Assembly (NCBI GenBank): GCA_910588875.1
Contig: CAJURT010000007.1
Location: 58,370-122,369 of the forward strand
Reading direction: 5' to 3'
Length of the DNA stretch: 64,000 nucleotides
From: an uncultured Lachnospiraceae bacterium
Lineage (GTDB): Bacteria; Bacillota; Clostridia; Lachnospirales; Lachnospiraceae
Shown here: positions 34,716 to 42,378 of the stretch, one piece after another
How the letters are laid out: each line of letters begins with the position of its first letter
Numbering within the stretch: position 1 is the stretch's first letter
Notes under the pieces: generated by a model
Databases searched by the model: none
Told to the model about the DNA's origin: nothing
What the model saw: only the letters and a program-made list of their open reading frames with translations
Translations under genes and position numbers: made by a program

Positions 34716-35924
34716 ATGGCAAACAATTATGTCTTTAATGATGTATTGCCCATTGCTCCGCTGAAGATCGCGGCATTGGAAAGCTGCAGGACGCTTGCAG
34801 AAAAAGTCAATAGCCACATTGTGGAATTTCGCAAAAATGATACGGAAGAACTCATCCGCCGCCAGAAGGATCTCAATTACCGGGGCTACAACATAGACTC
34901 CTATCTTTTAAAATGTGTTTGCCCCCGGTTCGGCAGCGGGGAAGCAAAGGCAGTGATCCAGGAGTCGGTCCGCGGCGTCGATTTGTTTGCCATGGTCGAT
35001 GTCACGAATTATAGCCTTGCCTATAAAGTCTGCGGGTACACAAACCACATGTCGCCAGACGACCATTATCAGGATCTGAAGCGCATTATCGGCGCCTCGG
35101 CAGCCACGGCCCACCGGGTCAATGTCATCATGCCATTCCTCTACGAGGGGAGGCAGCACAAGAGAACCAAGCGGGAGTCCCTGGACTGCGCCATGGCTTT
35201 GGAGGAACTGGTTTCCATGGGTGTTTCCAATATCATTACCTTTGACGCCCACGACCCACGGGTACAGAACGCGATTCCCCTAAACGGTTTTGATAATTTT
35301 ATGCCCACCTATCAGTTTATCAAAACCCTGTTCCATCATGACCGCACCCTAAAGATTGACAAAGACCATCTGATGGTCATCAGCCCTGACGAAGGCGCCA
35401 TGAACCGTGCTGTCTACCTGGCAAACAACCTGAGCGTTGATATGGGGATGTTCTACAAACGCCGGGACTATTCCCGTATCATTGACGGCCGCAACCCTAT
35501 CGTAGCCCATGAGTTTTTAGGCTCTTCTGTGGAAGGGAAGACGGTACTGATTATTGATGATATGATTGCTTCCGGGGAAAGCATGCTGGACACTGCCAGG
35601 GAATTAAAAGAACGGAAGGCAAAAAAGGTTATCATCTGTTGCACCTTTGGCCTGTTTACAAACGGACTGGAAAAATTCGACGAGTTTTACCACAAGGGCT
35701 ATATTGACCATGTGATTACCACCAACCTAAACTACCGCCCGCAGGCCCTCCTGGAGCGGGAATGGTACCTGGAGGCTGATATGAGCAAATATCTGGCGGC
35801 CATTATCAACTCCTTCAACCATGATGTGTCAATTGGCGCCGCCCTCTCCTCCACCGCCAAGATCCAGAAGCTGGTGCAGAGATACCAGGCGGATGGCTAT
35901 GAGTATTTCCAGAGGATCACCTAG
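34716..35924 (+). CDS. prs: Ribose-phosphate pyrophosphokinase (long Lachnospiraceae form)
   Basis: PRPP synthetase converts ribose-5-phosphate and ATP to PRPP, a precursor of nucleotides, His and Trp. The 402-residue enzyme is longer than the usual about 315. It has the ATP loop FLYEGRQHKRTKRE (140-153), FDAHD near 177-181 and the PRPP-binding loop DDMIASGES (281-289). In the canonical enzyme this loop is DDMIDTAGT-like, so the Asp-Thr is replaced by Ala-Ser here. I chose ATG 34716, which has GGAAGGAG six bases upstream. The earlier 22 codons lack family similarity. It has its own promoter and a strong terminator. Confidence 0.93.
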   Translation: MANNYVFNDVLPIAPLKIAALESCRTLAEKVNSHIVEFRKNDTEELIRRQKDLNYRGYNIDSYLLKCVCPRFGSGEAKAVIQESVRGVDLFAMVDVTNYSLAYKVCGYTNHMSPDDHYQDLKRIIGASAATAHRVNVIMPFLYEGRQHKRTKRESLDCAMALEELVSMGVSNIITFDAHDPRVQNAIPLNGFDNFMPTYQFIKTLFHHDRTLKIDKDHLMVISPDEGAMNRAVYLANNLSVDMGMFYKRRDYSRIIDGRNPIVAHEFLGSSVEGKTVLIIDDMIASGESMLDTARELKERKAKKVIICCTFGLFTNGLEKFDEFYHKGYIDHVITTNLNYRPQALLEREWYLEADMSKYLAAIINSFNHDVSIGAALSSTAKIQKLVQRYQADGYEYFQRIT

Positions 35925-35941
35925 GAGGTTTCCGATTGGTG

Positions 35942-35972
35942 AAAAAGCCGCCTCAGCATCGGGCGGCTTTTT
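35942..35972. terminator. Bidirectional terminator after prs
   Basis: AAAAAGCCGCC and GGCGGCTTTTT pair over a 9-base loop; T-tracts on both strands terminate prs and the converging P-loop kinase gene, whose stop is within this hairpin. Confidence 0.9.
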
Positions 35973-36495
35973 CTGATGCCATATCTGGCTTTAAGCCAGA
36001 TATATACTTATCCAATTGCTTTTGGCCGGAGATCCTTGTTACTTTATCCCTGTATTTTATTTGTGCCGTCCTATACTCTTCTTTGCGTTCCCTGGTGCGT
36101 CCGTCCCAAAGAACCCAGCGGATGAATTCCCAATCCAGCTTTTCCCTGCATCCCCTGCCCATATCTTTCCTGGTTCTTCCCCTGTATGTCCAATAGCGCT
36201 TCCCTACCCGGAACAGGCAGGAGAAACGGTTAAAATCAAGGAAAACAATCTGGTCTGCCTCCTCAAGCCGGCGGCTGTACACGGTCTTGGTATAATTGCC
36301 GTCAATCACCCAGGATGTGTGGGAGTCCATAAACCGGGAAACTATCTTTCCCATTTCTTCCCGGGAACGGGATTTCCACCCGGGAAGCCAGAAAACATGA
36401 TCCAGATGAAGGACAGGAACATGGTAGTTCCTTCCCAGGAACCTTGCCAAGGTGGATTTCCCGCTTCCGCTATAGCCAATCACCATAATCTTCAT
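35953..36495 (-). CDS. P-loop kinase, FlaR/adenylate-kinase-like
   Basis: A 180-residue P-loop protein with Walker A GYSGSGKST at residues 6-14, then LHLDHVFWLPGW and the DGNY (WVIDGNYTKTVYSRRL) block characteristic of the FlaR/topology-modulation type adenylate-kinase relatives. The Arg-rich lid region follows. Its true substrate is not known. The ATG at 36495 overlaps the pgeF stop (ATGA), so it is translationally coupled to pgeF. The prs terminator hairpin overlaps its 3-prime end, giving a C terminus AARC encoded by the stem. Confidence 0.85.
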   Translation of the reverse strand: MKIMVIGYSGSGKSTLARFLGRNYHVPVLHLDHVFWLPGWKSRSREEMGKIVSRFMDSHTSWVIDGNYTKTVYSRRLEEADQIVFLDFNRFSCLFRVGKRYWTYRGRTRKDMGRGCREKLDWEFIRWVLWDGRTRERKEEYRTAQIKYRDKVTRISGQKQLDKYISGLKPDMASEKAARC

Positions 36496-37358
36496 TTCCT
36501 GTCCCCTTCCCTTTCTGCCAGGCACAAAAATGCTGCCAGGTTTCCCCGTTTTGGACCAACAGCCCGGTGGGAAAACAATAACTCCGGATTACAGCGGGTG
36601 CAGATATCCGTGGTGTGGATATTGGCGGCAGGGACACCGGCTTCCTCAAAGATAAGTTCATTTGCCCGCCAGAGATCCAGCTGGTATTTTCCGTTATCCT
36701 TCCGGTAATAAAGCTGTGTCGGATCCGCCTCCCCAAAGGCTTTGCCAAAAGCATCTGCCACCTCCTCCCCCACTTCAAAACAATCCCTGCAGATACTGGG
36801 GCCGATACAGGCTATCACATCCTTTGCCTTTGTCCCATACTCCTTTGCCATGGCATCCAGGGTCTTTTTTCCCATCCGGTTTACCGTCCCCCGCCATCCG
36901 GAATGGGATAGCCCGACGGCATCATGGACAGGATCCAGAAGATAAAGAGGCACGCAATCTGCATAGAAGGTTACCAGGGTAATCCCTGGCACATTTGTCA
37001 CCAGCCCGTCGATATCCTGGTAATCCCTCTCACGGACAATCCCTTTTCCTGCATCCATCTCTGTCACTACGCGGATGTTGGTGGTATGGGTCTGCCAGGA
37101 CAGAACCATACGGCTGACATCCACTTCCAGGACATCCGCTATCCGGCGGTAGTTTTCCATCACATGTTCCGGGTTATCTCCCCTGGTGAAGGTGAAATTC
37201 ATGGAAGCAAATTCCCCCTCGCTGACCCCTCCCAGCCGTGTTGAAAAGCCATGGTGAACCATGTTGGTTTCTGACAGCGCCGTAAATTCCAGCCAGACAA
37301 CGCCGTTTTTTTCTTTTATGTCAAGGTTTTCTCTCCCTTTTTTCCGAATCCATTCCAT
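36492..37358 (-). CDS. pgeF: Purine nucleoside phosphorylase/peptidoglycan editing factor (PgeF, YfiH)
   Basis: A 288-residue member of the YfiH/PgeF family, variously described as a peptidoglycan editing enzyme, a purine nucleoside phosphorylase and a multicopper-like oxidoreductase. Landmarks are HGFSTRLGGVSEGEFASMN, WQTHTTNIRVV, TFYADCVPLYLLDP with catalytic Cys, HSGWRGTVNRMGKKTLDAM and GPSICRDCFEVGEEV. Start ATG 37358 has AAGGGG nine bases before. It sits between yraN and the P-loop kinase. The biological substrate in this organism is not inferable. Confidence 0.93.
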   Translation of the reverse strand: MEWIRKKGRENLDIKEKNGVVWLEFTALSETNMVHHGFSTRLGGVSEGEFASMNFTFTRGDNPEHVMENYRRIADVLEVDVSRMVLSWQTHTTNIRVVTEMDAGKGIVRERDYQDIDGLVTNVPGITLVTFYADCVPLYLLDPVHDAVGLSHSGWRGTVNRMGKKTLDAMAKEYGTKAKDVIACIGPSICRDCFEVGEEVADAFGKAFGEADPTQLYYRKDNGKYQLDLWRANELIFEEAGVPAANIHTTDICTRCNPELLFSHRAVGPKRGNLAAFLCLAEREGDRK

Positions 37359-37408
37359 ATCCTGCTTCCCCTTCCTGTGGTTTTCCATCTCCCGGGTTCG
37401 TCCCTGGA

Positions 37409-37759
37409 TCAAAAAGCATCCTTGATCCAGCAAATCTCATCTCCCAAAATACTCACGACATCAAACCGGCATGGGATATCCCCATACCGGCGGCTATACA
37501 GATAATATTGTGCTGTTTGGCGTATATGATATTGTTTGATGGCAGTTACCGCCTCGGCAGGATCTCCCTGCCTGGTGTTTTTTCGGTATTTTACCTCAAT
37601 AAAAACCAAATAATCCCCGTCACGCCCGATTAAATCGATCTCCCCGGTACGGTCATGATAATTCTGTTCCAGGATTTTGACGCCCTTGCCCTTGAGATAA
37701 CCGGCAGCCAGCATCTCGTAACGCTTTCCTTTGCTGCGTTTGTTTTCTTCCTCTTTCAT
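37409..37759 (-). CDS. yraN: YraN-family (UPF0102) endonuclease-like protein
   Basis: A 116-residue restriction-endonuclease-fold protein: GKRYEMLAAGYLKGKG, TGEIDLIGRDGDYLVFIEVKYR with the E/D-EVK nuclease-like pattern, and QGDPAEAVTAIKQYHIRQTAQYYL. Cellular role is uncertain, possibly recombination or replication-linked. It overlaps the rnhB stop through ATGA, and AGGAAG gives the ribosome site at 37759; the longer upstream frame lies inside rnhB. Confidence 0.9.
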   Translation of the reverse strand: MKEEENKRSKGKRYEMLAAGYLKGKGVKILEQNYHDRTGEIDLIGRDGDYLVFIEVKYRKNTRQGDPAEAVTAIKQYHIRQTAQYYLYSRRYGDIPCRFDVVSILGDEICWIKDAF

Positions 37760-38394
37760 GTAAACTTCCTGATAAATGTCTTTCTGTGGATCGGGCATGC
37801 CCCATGTTCCCGTATGGCAGCAATATGGGCGGCTGTGCCGTATCCCTTATGCCTGGCAAACCCATATTCCGGATACATTTTTTCATATTCGAGCATCAGA
37901 TGATCCCTGGTCACCTTTGCCATAATACTGGCAGCAGCAATGGATACGCTCTTGGCATCACCCTTGATAATCTTTACCTGCCTGATCGAAACCTCCGGAA
38001 TCAGCACAGCGTCATTCAGAAGCAGATCCGGCGTCCGGGAAAGCCCTGCTATGGCTTTTCTCATAGCTTCATAGGTGGCCTGCAGGATATTAACCTGGTC
38101 TATCTCTGCTGCATCCACAATTCCCACACTCCATGCGGCGGCCTTTTGCTTGATTTCCAGGTATAACTCCTCCCGCCGTTTTTCTGATAGCTTTTTGGAA
38201 TCATTCAGATATAGGATTTCGCAATCCACTGGCAGGATCACGGCGCCTGCCACAACCGGCCCTGCCAGTGGCCCCCGGCCCGCCTCATCAATCCCGCAAA
38301 TCGCCTGGCAGGAAGCATTCTGATATTCATATTCTTTCATCTGTTCCAGACGTTCCAGTTCCTTTTTTAATTTCTCACCGGTTAACTTCCCCAT
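37756..38394 (-). CDS. rnhB: Ribonuclease HII
   Basis: RNase HII removes RNA from RNA-DNA hybrids and excises single ribonucleotides. The 212-residue protein has GIDEAGRGPLAGPVV with the Asp-Glu catalytic pair, the ILQATYEAMRKAI helix, KGDAKSVSIAAASIMAKVTRD with the Asp and Lys ligands, and ends with YPEYGFARHKGYGTAAH. It lies 15 bases downstream of rbgA, as in Bacillus. The ATG at 38394 sits after AGGAGGGGG. Confidence 0.96.
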   Translation of the reverse strand: MGKLTGEKLKKELERLEQMKEYEYQNASCQAICGIDEAGRGPLAGPVVAGAVILPVDCEILYLNDSKKLSEKRREELYLEIKQKAAAWSVGIVDAAEIDQVNILQATYEAMRKAIAGLSRTPDLLLNDAVLIPEVSIRQVKIIKGDAKSVSIAAASIMAKVTRDHLMLEYEKMYPEYGFARHKGYGTAAHIAAIREHGACPIHRKTFIRKFT

Positions 38395-38409
38395 CACAAC
38401 CCCCTCCTG

Positions 38410-39270
38410 TCATCCTGCCTTGCCGGCGGGAACCTCCAGGGTAAGCCTCCCCAGCCTCCCGCTGCGGAAATCATCAATCAGGATGCCGGCGGCCTTGGCC
38501 AGATCCAGTTCTCCCCCCTTCATCAGGCAGGCACGGATCCTGGCAATTTGCTGCAGCATGGCAAATGCCTTCTGTTCTCCTGCGTCCTCGATGCCATACC
38601 GGTTTGCAAGCACCTCCGGATAGCGGCGCTGCAAAAGCTTCAGCATCTCCATGGCCAACTCATCCTTGTTTAAAATCTCATCATTGACCGAACCTAACAT
38701 GGCCAGCAAAAGCCCCACCTGCTGATCTTCAAAGCGGGGCCACAAAATGCCTGGAGTATCCAATAATTCCAGGGATTTGTTCAGCCGTATCCACTGGTTT
38801 CCTTTTGTCACCCCCGGCTTATTCCCTGTCCTGGCACATGCCTTGCCTGCGTAGGAATTGATAAACGTAGACTTTCCCACATTGGGTATCCCCACCACCA
38901 TGGCCCGTACCGGCCGGTTTTGTATCCCACGCCTGCGGTCCCTCTCGATCTTTTCCTTACAGGCTTCCTGTACGGTGCCATTGATTTTTTTGAGCCCGGC
39001 CCCGCTCCTGGAATTCACTTCCACCACATAATAGCCCTTGGCACAAAACCATTCCTTCCAGGCGGCATTTTCCCGCTCCCCTGCCAGATCTGATTTGTTC
39101 AGAAGGATTATCCGGGCCTTCCCCTTGCCGAGTTCGTCGATATCCGGATTCCTGCTGGCAAGCGGTGCCCGTGCATCCACAAGTTCGATCACCAAGTCAA
39201 TCAGTTTCATATCCTCTTTCATGGCACGTTTTGCCTTTGTCATGTGCCCTGGATACCATTGTATATTCAA
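38410..39270 (-). CDS. rbgA: Ribosome-biogenesis GTPase RbgA (YlqF)
   Basis: RbgA is a circularly permuted GTPase needed for 50S maturation. The 286-residue protein has WYPGHMTKAKRAMKED, the G4 NKSDL before the G1 motif GIPNVGKST, then DTPGIL and the C-terminal domain. It starts with TTG, preceded by AGGAGG and an eight-base spacer; this rare start may limit expression. It lies between lepB (25-base gap) and rnhB. Confidence 0.95.
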   Translation of the reverse strand: MNIQWYPGHMTKAKRAMKEDMKLIDLVIELVDARAPLASRNPDIDELGKGKARIILLNKSDLAGERENAAWKEWFCAKGYYVVEVNSRSGAGLKKINGTVQEACKEKIERDRRRGIQNRPVRAMVVGIPNVGKSTFINSYAGKACARTGNKPGVTKGNQWIRLNKSLELLDTPGILWPRFEDQQVGLLLAMLGSVNDEILNKDELAMEMLKLLQRRYPEVLANRYGIEDAGEQKAFAMLQQIARIRACLMKGGELDLAKAAGILIDDFRSGRLGRLTLEVPAGKAG

Positions 39271-39295
39271 AAGCGTTCCCTCCTGCTTATCTGTC

Positions 39296-39847
39296 TTAAT
39301 GGGAAAAGACCGGGCCGATTTCCATCAGCGGATGAACGCGGAACCATACCTTTCCCAGGATCTGCCCCTCCTTTACGTTCCCCACATTGGCAAACCGGCT
39401 GTCTTCACTGCTGTCCCGGTTATCCCCGAGGAGAAAATATTCATCCTCCGCCAATTCAACCGGATTTTCTGCCAGCCCTGCCAGGGATACGTGATCCAGG
39501 TCATCGTCTGCTTCCAGCCGTTCTCCGTCAATATATACATAGCCCCCCTGGATCTGAACCACCTCACCCGGGAGCCCGATTACCCGCTTTACATTCGTTT
39601 TTTTATCTTCCCTCTCAAAAACAACAACGTCCAGCCGTTCTGGTTTTTTGAAATCATATACCAGTTTATTCATCAAAACCACATCCTCTGAATTCAGGAG
39701 CGGTGTCATGGACTGGCCTGCAATCACAATCTGTACCCCAAAGGAATGCAGGCAGAACCAGGCAAATGCCAGCACTACCGTGACATCCACCACCCAACTC
39801 ATGACTACCCGCACTGTACTAGTCTCTTCTCTTTGATAAAAATCCAC
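39296..39847 (-). CDS. lepB: Signal peptidase I
   Basis: This membrane-bound Ser/Lys protease removes signal peptides. The 183-residue protein has one transmembrane segment near residues 15-35, the catalytic Ser46 in the GQSMTPLL motif, Lys87 in VKRVIGLPGE and the box E/D motif GDNRDSSEDSR. A GTG start at 39847 has GAGG at eight bases. It lies downstream of the rplS terminator, so it may be transcribed from readthrough or a weak promoter. Confidence 0.95.
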   Translation of the reverse strand: MDFYQREETSTVRVVMSWVVDVTVVLAFAWFCLHSFGVQIVIAGQSMTPLLNSEDVVLMNKLVYDFKKPERLDVVVFEREDKKTNVKRVIGLPGEVVQIQGGYVYIDGERLEADDDLDHVSLAGLAENPVELAEDEYFLLGDNRDSSEDSRFANVGNVKEGQILGKVWFRVHPLMEIGPVFSH

Positions 39848-39912
39848 CTATTCTACCTCATCTATATAAACAGAACAATCCGGCCTGGAATATTTTCACG
39901 AAAAACACTTTG

Positions 39913-39945
39913 TAAAAAACTAAGGGACAATTTTCATTGTCCCTT
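39913..39945 (-). terminator. Terminator of rplS
   Basis: Minus-strand AAGGGACAAT pairs with ATTGTCCCTT with a 4-base loop, followed by AGTTTTTT. It separates rplS from lepB. Confidence 0.9.
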
Positions 39946-39956
39946 CGTCTGCCTCA

Positions 39957-40304
39957 TCATTTTACCAGTTCTTTGACCTTCGCTGCTTTACCAACACGGT
40001 CTCTCAAGTAATTCAGTTTCGCACGTCTGACTTTACCTCTTCTGACAACCTCAATATTGTCTACGAAGGGAGAATGCACCGGCCATGTCTTCTCTACACC
40101 GATACCATTGGAATTCTTCCTGACAGTAAAGGTCTCACGTGCGCCGCCATTCTGCCTCTTGATCACCGTTCCCTCAAACACCTGGATTCTCTCCCGGTTT
40201 CCCTCTTTGATCTTGTTGTACACACGGACGGTGTCACCTACGTGGAACTCCGGTACGGATGCCTTCAGCTGTTCGTCTTCAATCTTTTTGATAATGTCAT
40301 TCAT
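39957..40304 (-). CDS. rplS: 50S ribosomal protein L19
   Basis: L19 sits at the 30S-50S interface. The 115-residue protein has FHVGDTVRVYNKIKEGNRERIQVFEG, KRQNGGARETFTVRKNSNGIGVEK and the C-terminal GKVRRAKLNYLRDRVGKAAKV. The ATG at 40304 has GGAGG 10 bases upstream; the earlier in-frame codons are leader. It has its own promoter although trmD-rimM upstream probably read through as well. Confidence 0.97.
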   Translation of the reverse strand: MNDIIKKIEDEQLKASVPEFHVGDTVRVYNKIKEGNRERIQVFEGTVIKRQNGGARETFTVRKNSNGIGVEKTWPVHSPFVDNIEVVRRGKVRRAKLNYLRDRVGKAAKVKELVK

Positions 40305-40393
40305 GTTGTGTGAACCTCCTTCATATGTTTGATGTTCTTTAATGCTTTTAAGGCAACAGAGGACCATCTCTTTTCTTCGTCACAACGCATTTG

Positions 40394-40422
40394 ATATTAA
40401 CATAATTTTCTTATAATTGCAA
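40394..40422 (-). promoter_or_regulatory. Promoter of rplS
   Basis: Minus-strand TTGCAA and TAATAT separated by 17 bases, beginning 31 bases inside the trmD-rplS gap. Initiation near 40387 leaves an about 83-base leader, long enough for a ribosomal-protein leader structure, though I could not identify the L19 leader fold. Confidence 0.7.
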
Positions 40423-40452
40423 GGGGTTTTCATCATATGGATGCAAAAATTG

Positions 40453-41193
40453 TCATTCCATGGCTTCCAGTTCCAGCTTTTTTAGGAAGGCTTTCTCCCT
40501 GTCTGTCAGCCGGGCATCCCTAAGCAGATCCGGACGCCTCTCAAAGGTTCTGCGGATTGACTGCTCGCGCCTCCACTGTTCAATGTTTTTGTGATGGCCG
40601 GACAGAAGGACCTGAGGAACCCGGCGGCCCTGATATTCTTCCGGCCGGGTATATTGGGGATATTCCAGCAAATTATCATGGAAGGACTCTATCTCTGCTG
40701 ACGCATCGTTATTTAACACCCCCGGAATAAGCCTGGAAATACAATCAATCATCATCATCGCCGGCAGTTCCCCTCCGGTCAGCACATAATCCCCGGCGGA
40801 CAAATAGTCTGTGGCAACCATTTCTAAAGCCCGCTCATCAATCCCCTCATAATGCCCGCACAGGAACACCAAATCTTCCTCAGCGGCCAGTTCCCGGGCG
40901 ATGGACTGGTTAAAAACCTCTCCCTGGGGGGTCATATAAAGAACCCTGGGGCGCCTGCCCAGACGGGAACATAACGCCTCATATGCCTCGCAGACCGGCG
41001 CCGCCTGCATCACCATGCCAGCCCCTCCCCCATAGGGTGCATCATCCACATGCCCGTGCTTTTCCCTGGTGTAGTCCCGGATATTGATGGCTTCGACCGA
41101 CAAGAGGCCTTTTTCTGCCGCCCTGCCGATAATGCTGGTGTTCAGCCCGTCACGCACCATGTCCGGGAATAATGTGAGAACATAGTAATTCAT
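40453..41193 (-). CDS. trmD: tRNA (guanine-37-N1)-methyltransferase
   Basis: TrmD methylates G37 of tRNAs reading CNN codons, preventing frameshifts. The 246-residue SPOUT enzyme has VLTLFPDMVRDGLNTSIIGRA, INIRDYTREKHGHVDDAPYGGGAGMVM, FLCGHYEGIDER and the knot-forming DYVLTGGELPAMMMID. It starts 12 bases after rimM, with GGGGGAGG before the ATG. Confidence 0.96.
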   Translation of the reverse strand: MNYYVLTLFPDMVRDGLNTSIIGRAAEKGLLSVEAINIRDYTREKHGHVDDAPYGGGAGMVMQAAPVCEAYEALCSRLGRRPRVLYMTPQGEVFNQSIARELAAEEDLVFLCGHYEGIDERALEMVATDYLSAGDYVLTGGELPAMMMIDCISRLIPGVLNNDASAEIESFHDNLLEYPQYTRPEEYQGRRVPQVLLSGHHKNIEQWRREQSIRRTFERRPDLLRDARLTDREKAFLKKLELEAME

Positions 41194-41205
41194 GGAAGCC
41201 TCCCC

Positions 41206-41718
41206 CTAAAGATCCAAAAGCCCGTCCATAATGTGGACAGTAACGGTTTGTGATTCCAGGTCTACATCCAGGATACATTGCTTAATGGCCGGGAACAGAT
41301 ATTCTTTTTCATCCTTCCCCCGGATCACGTAGACATCATTGGCCCCCGTCTGCAGGACATCCTCTAAAACACCGAAATCCCCGCCTTCATCTGTCACGAC
41401 GCGAAGCCCGATCAGGTCGGCGATAAAATTTTCATTTGGCCCCAGCTTAACGGCCTGGTCACGCCGGATCAGCAGGTCTTTCCCTTTATATTTTTCAATC
41501 TCATTGATATTATTAAATTCCTGGAATTTCAGGATAACCATTTTCTTGAAAAATTTAACGCTCTCAATATGCAAAACAACAGGCTCCGGCGCAATATTCA
41601 GGATCACTGTTTTCAGCTTTTTAAAGCGGTTTACGTCATCCGTGGTAGGGAAAACCTTTACCTCCCCCCGCACTCCATGGGTGGAGGAAATAACCCCCAC
41701 ACGCAGCATATCATCCAT
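41206..41718 (-). CDS. rimM: 16S rRNA processing protein RimM
   Basis: RimM aids 30S head assembly and binds S19. The 170-residue protein has the N-terminal barrel (LRVGVISSTHGVRGEVKVFPTTDD) and a PRC-barrel-like C-terminal region (LIGLRVVTDEGGDFGVLEDVLQTGANDVYVIRG). It lies between khpA and trmD as in most Firmicutes, with an 80-base gap before khpA containing no clear signal. Confidence 0.95.
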   Translation of the reverse strand: MDDMLRVGVISSTHGVRGEVKVFPTTDDVNRFKKLKTVILNIAPEPVVLHIESVKFFKKMVILKFQEFNNINEIEKYKGKDLLIRRDQAVKLGPNENFIADLIGLRVVTDEGGDFGVLEDVLQTGANDVYVIRGKDEKEYLFPAIKQCILDVDLESQTVTVHIMDGLLDL

Positions 41719-41798
41719 AATATATCCCTTTCCTATAGGATCCCATCCGGCATATAAAAGGCTGCCGCTTACATATATCAGGCGGCAGCCAATATTGG

Positions 41799-42026
41799 TT
41801 ATTGGATATCCACAACAACCTTTCTGTCTTCTTTGGAAGCAGCGGCTTTGACAACGGAACGGATTGCCTTAGCAATGCGCCCCTGCTTGCCGATTACCTT
41901 TCCCATATCGGAAGGTGCAACCTTGAGTTCAATCACGGTCTCACCATCCTTCTCTGTCTCGGTCACCGTCACTTCATCCGGGTTCTCAACTAATGCTCTT
42001 GCAATTACTTCAACCAGTTCTTTCAT
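41799..42026 (-). CDS. khpA: KH-domain RNA-binding protein KhpA
   Basis: KhpA is a small RNA-binding KH protein acting with KhpB in RNA and cell-wall regulation in other Firmicutes. The 75-residue protein has the GxxG loop in MGKVIGKQGRIAKAIRSVV. The ATG at 42026 has GAGG eight bases upstream and is preferred over the GTG three codons before. It follows rpsP by 16 bases. Confidence 0.93.
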   Translation of the reverse strand: MKELVEVIARALVENPDEVTVTETEKDGETVIELKVAPSDMGKVIGKQGRIAKAIRSVVKAAASKEDRKVVVDIQ

Positions 42027-42042
42027 AGTAATCACCTCATCA

Positions 42043-42285
42043 TTACTGGATGCCCGCAGTTTTTAAAAGCTTCGCTACGCGATCAGTCGGCTGAGCGCCT
42101 GTTGCCAGCCATTTTTTTGTGGCTTCTTCGTTGAACTTAATTGCGCTCGGCTCCAGATTCGGGTCGTAGGTACCAACCTCCTCAATGAACCTGCCATCTC
42201 TGGGGGATCTGGAATCTGCAACAACGATTCTATAGAAAGGTTTTTTCTTAGCGCCCATTCTTCTCAATCTCATCTTAACTGCCAT
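42043..42285 (-). CDS. rpsP: 30S ribosomal protein S16
   Basis: S16 has VKMRLRRMGAKKKPFYRIVVADSR, RDGRFIEEVGTYDPN and the C-terminal ATKKWLATGAQPTDRVAKLLKTAG. The 80-residue form starts at an ATG preceded by AAGGAGG. It lies between ffh and khpA in the standard ffh-rpsP-khpA order. Confidence 0.97.
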   Translation of the reverse strand: MAVKMRLRRMGAKKKPFYRIVVADSRSPRDGRFIEEVGTYDPNLEPSAIKFNEEATKKWLATGAQPTDRVAKLLKTAGIQ

Positions 42286-42378
42286 GTTTTTCACCTCCTT
42301 AACCTGTATTGGTCTATCTGTCATATATCAACAAATGCGGAACAGATGAACCGCACTGTTATCAGAAATTAAACAACC

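Noticed and set aside
40305..40393. Known L19 leader riboregulator
   Set aside because: The leader length would fit but I could not recognise the conserved fold by eye.
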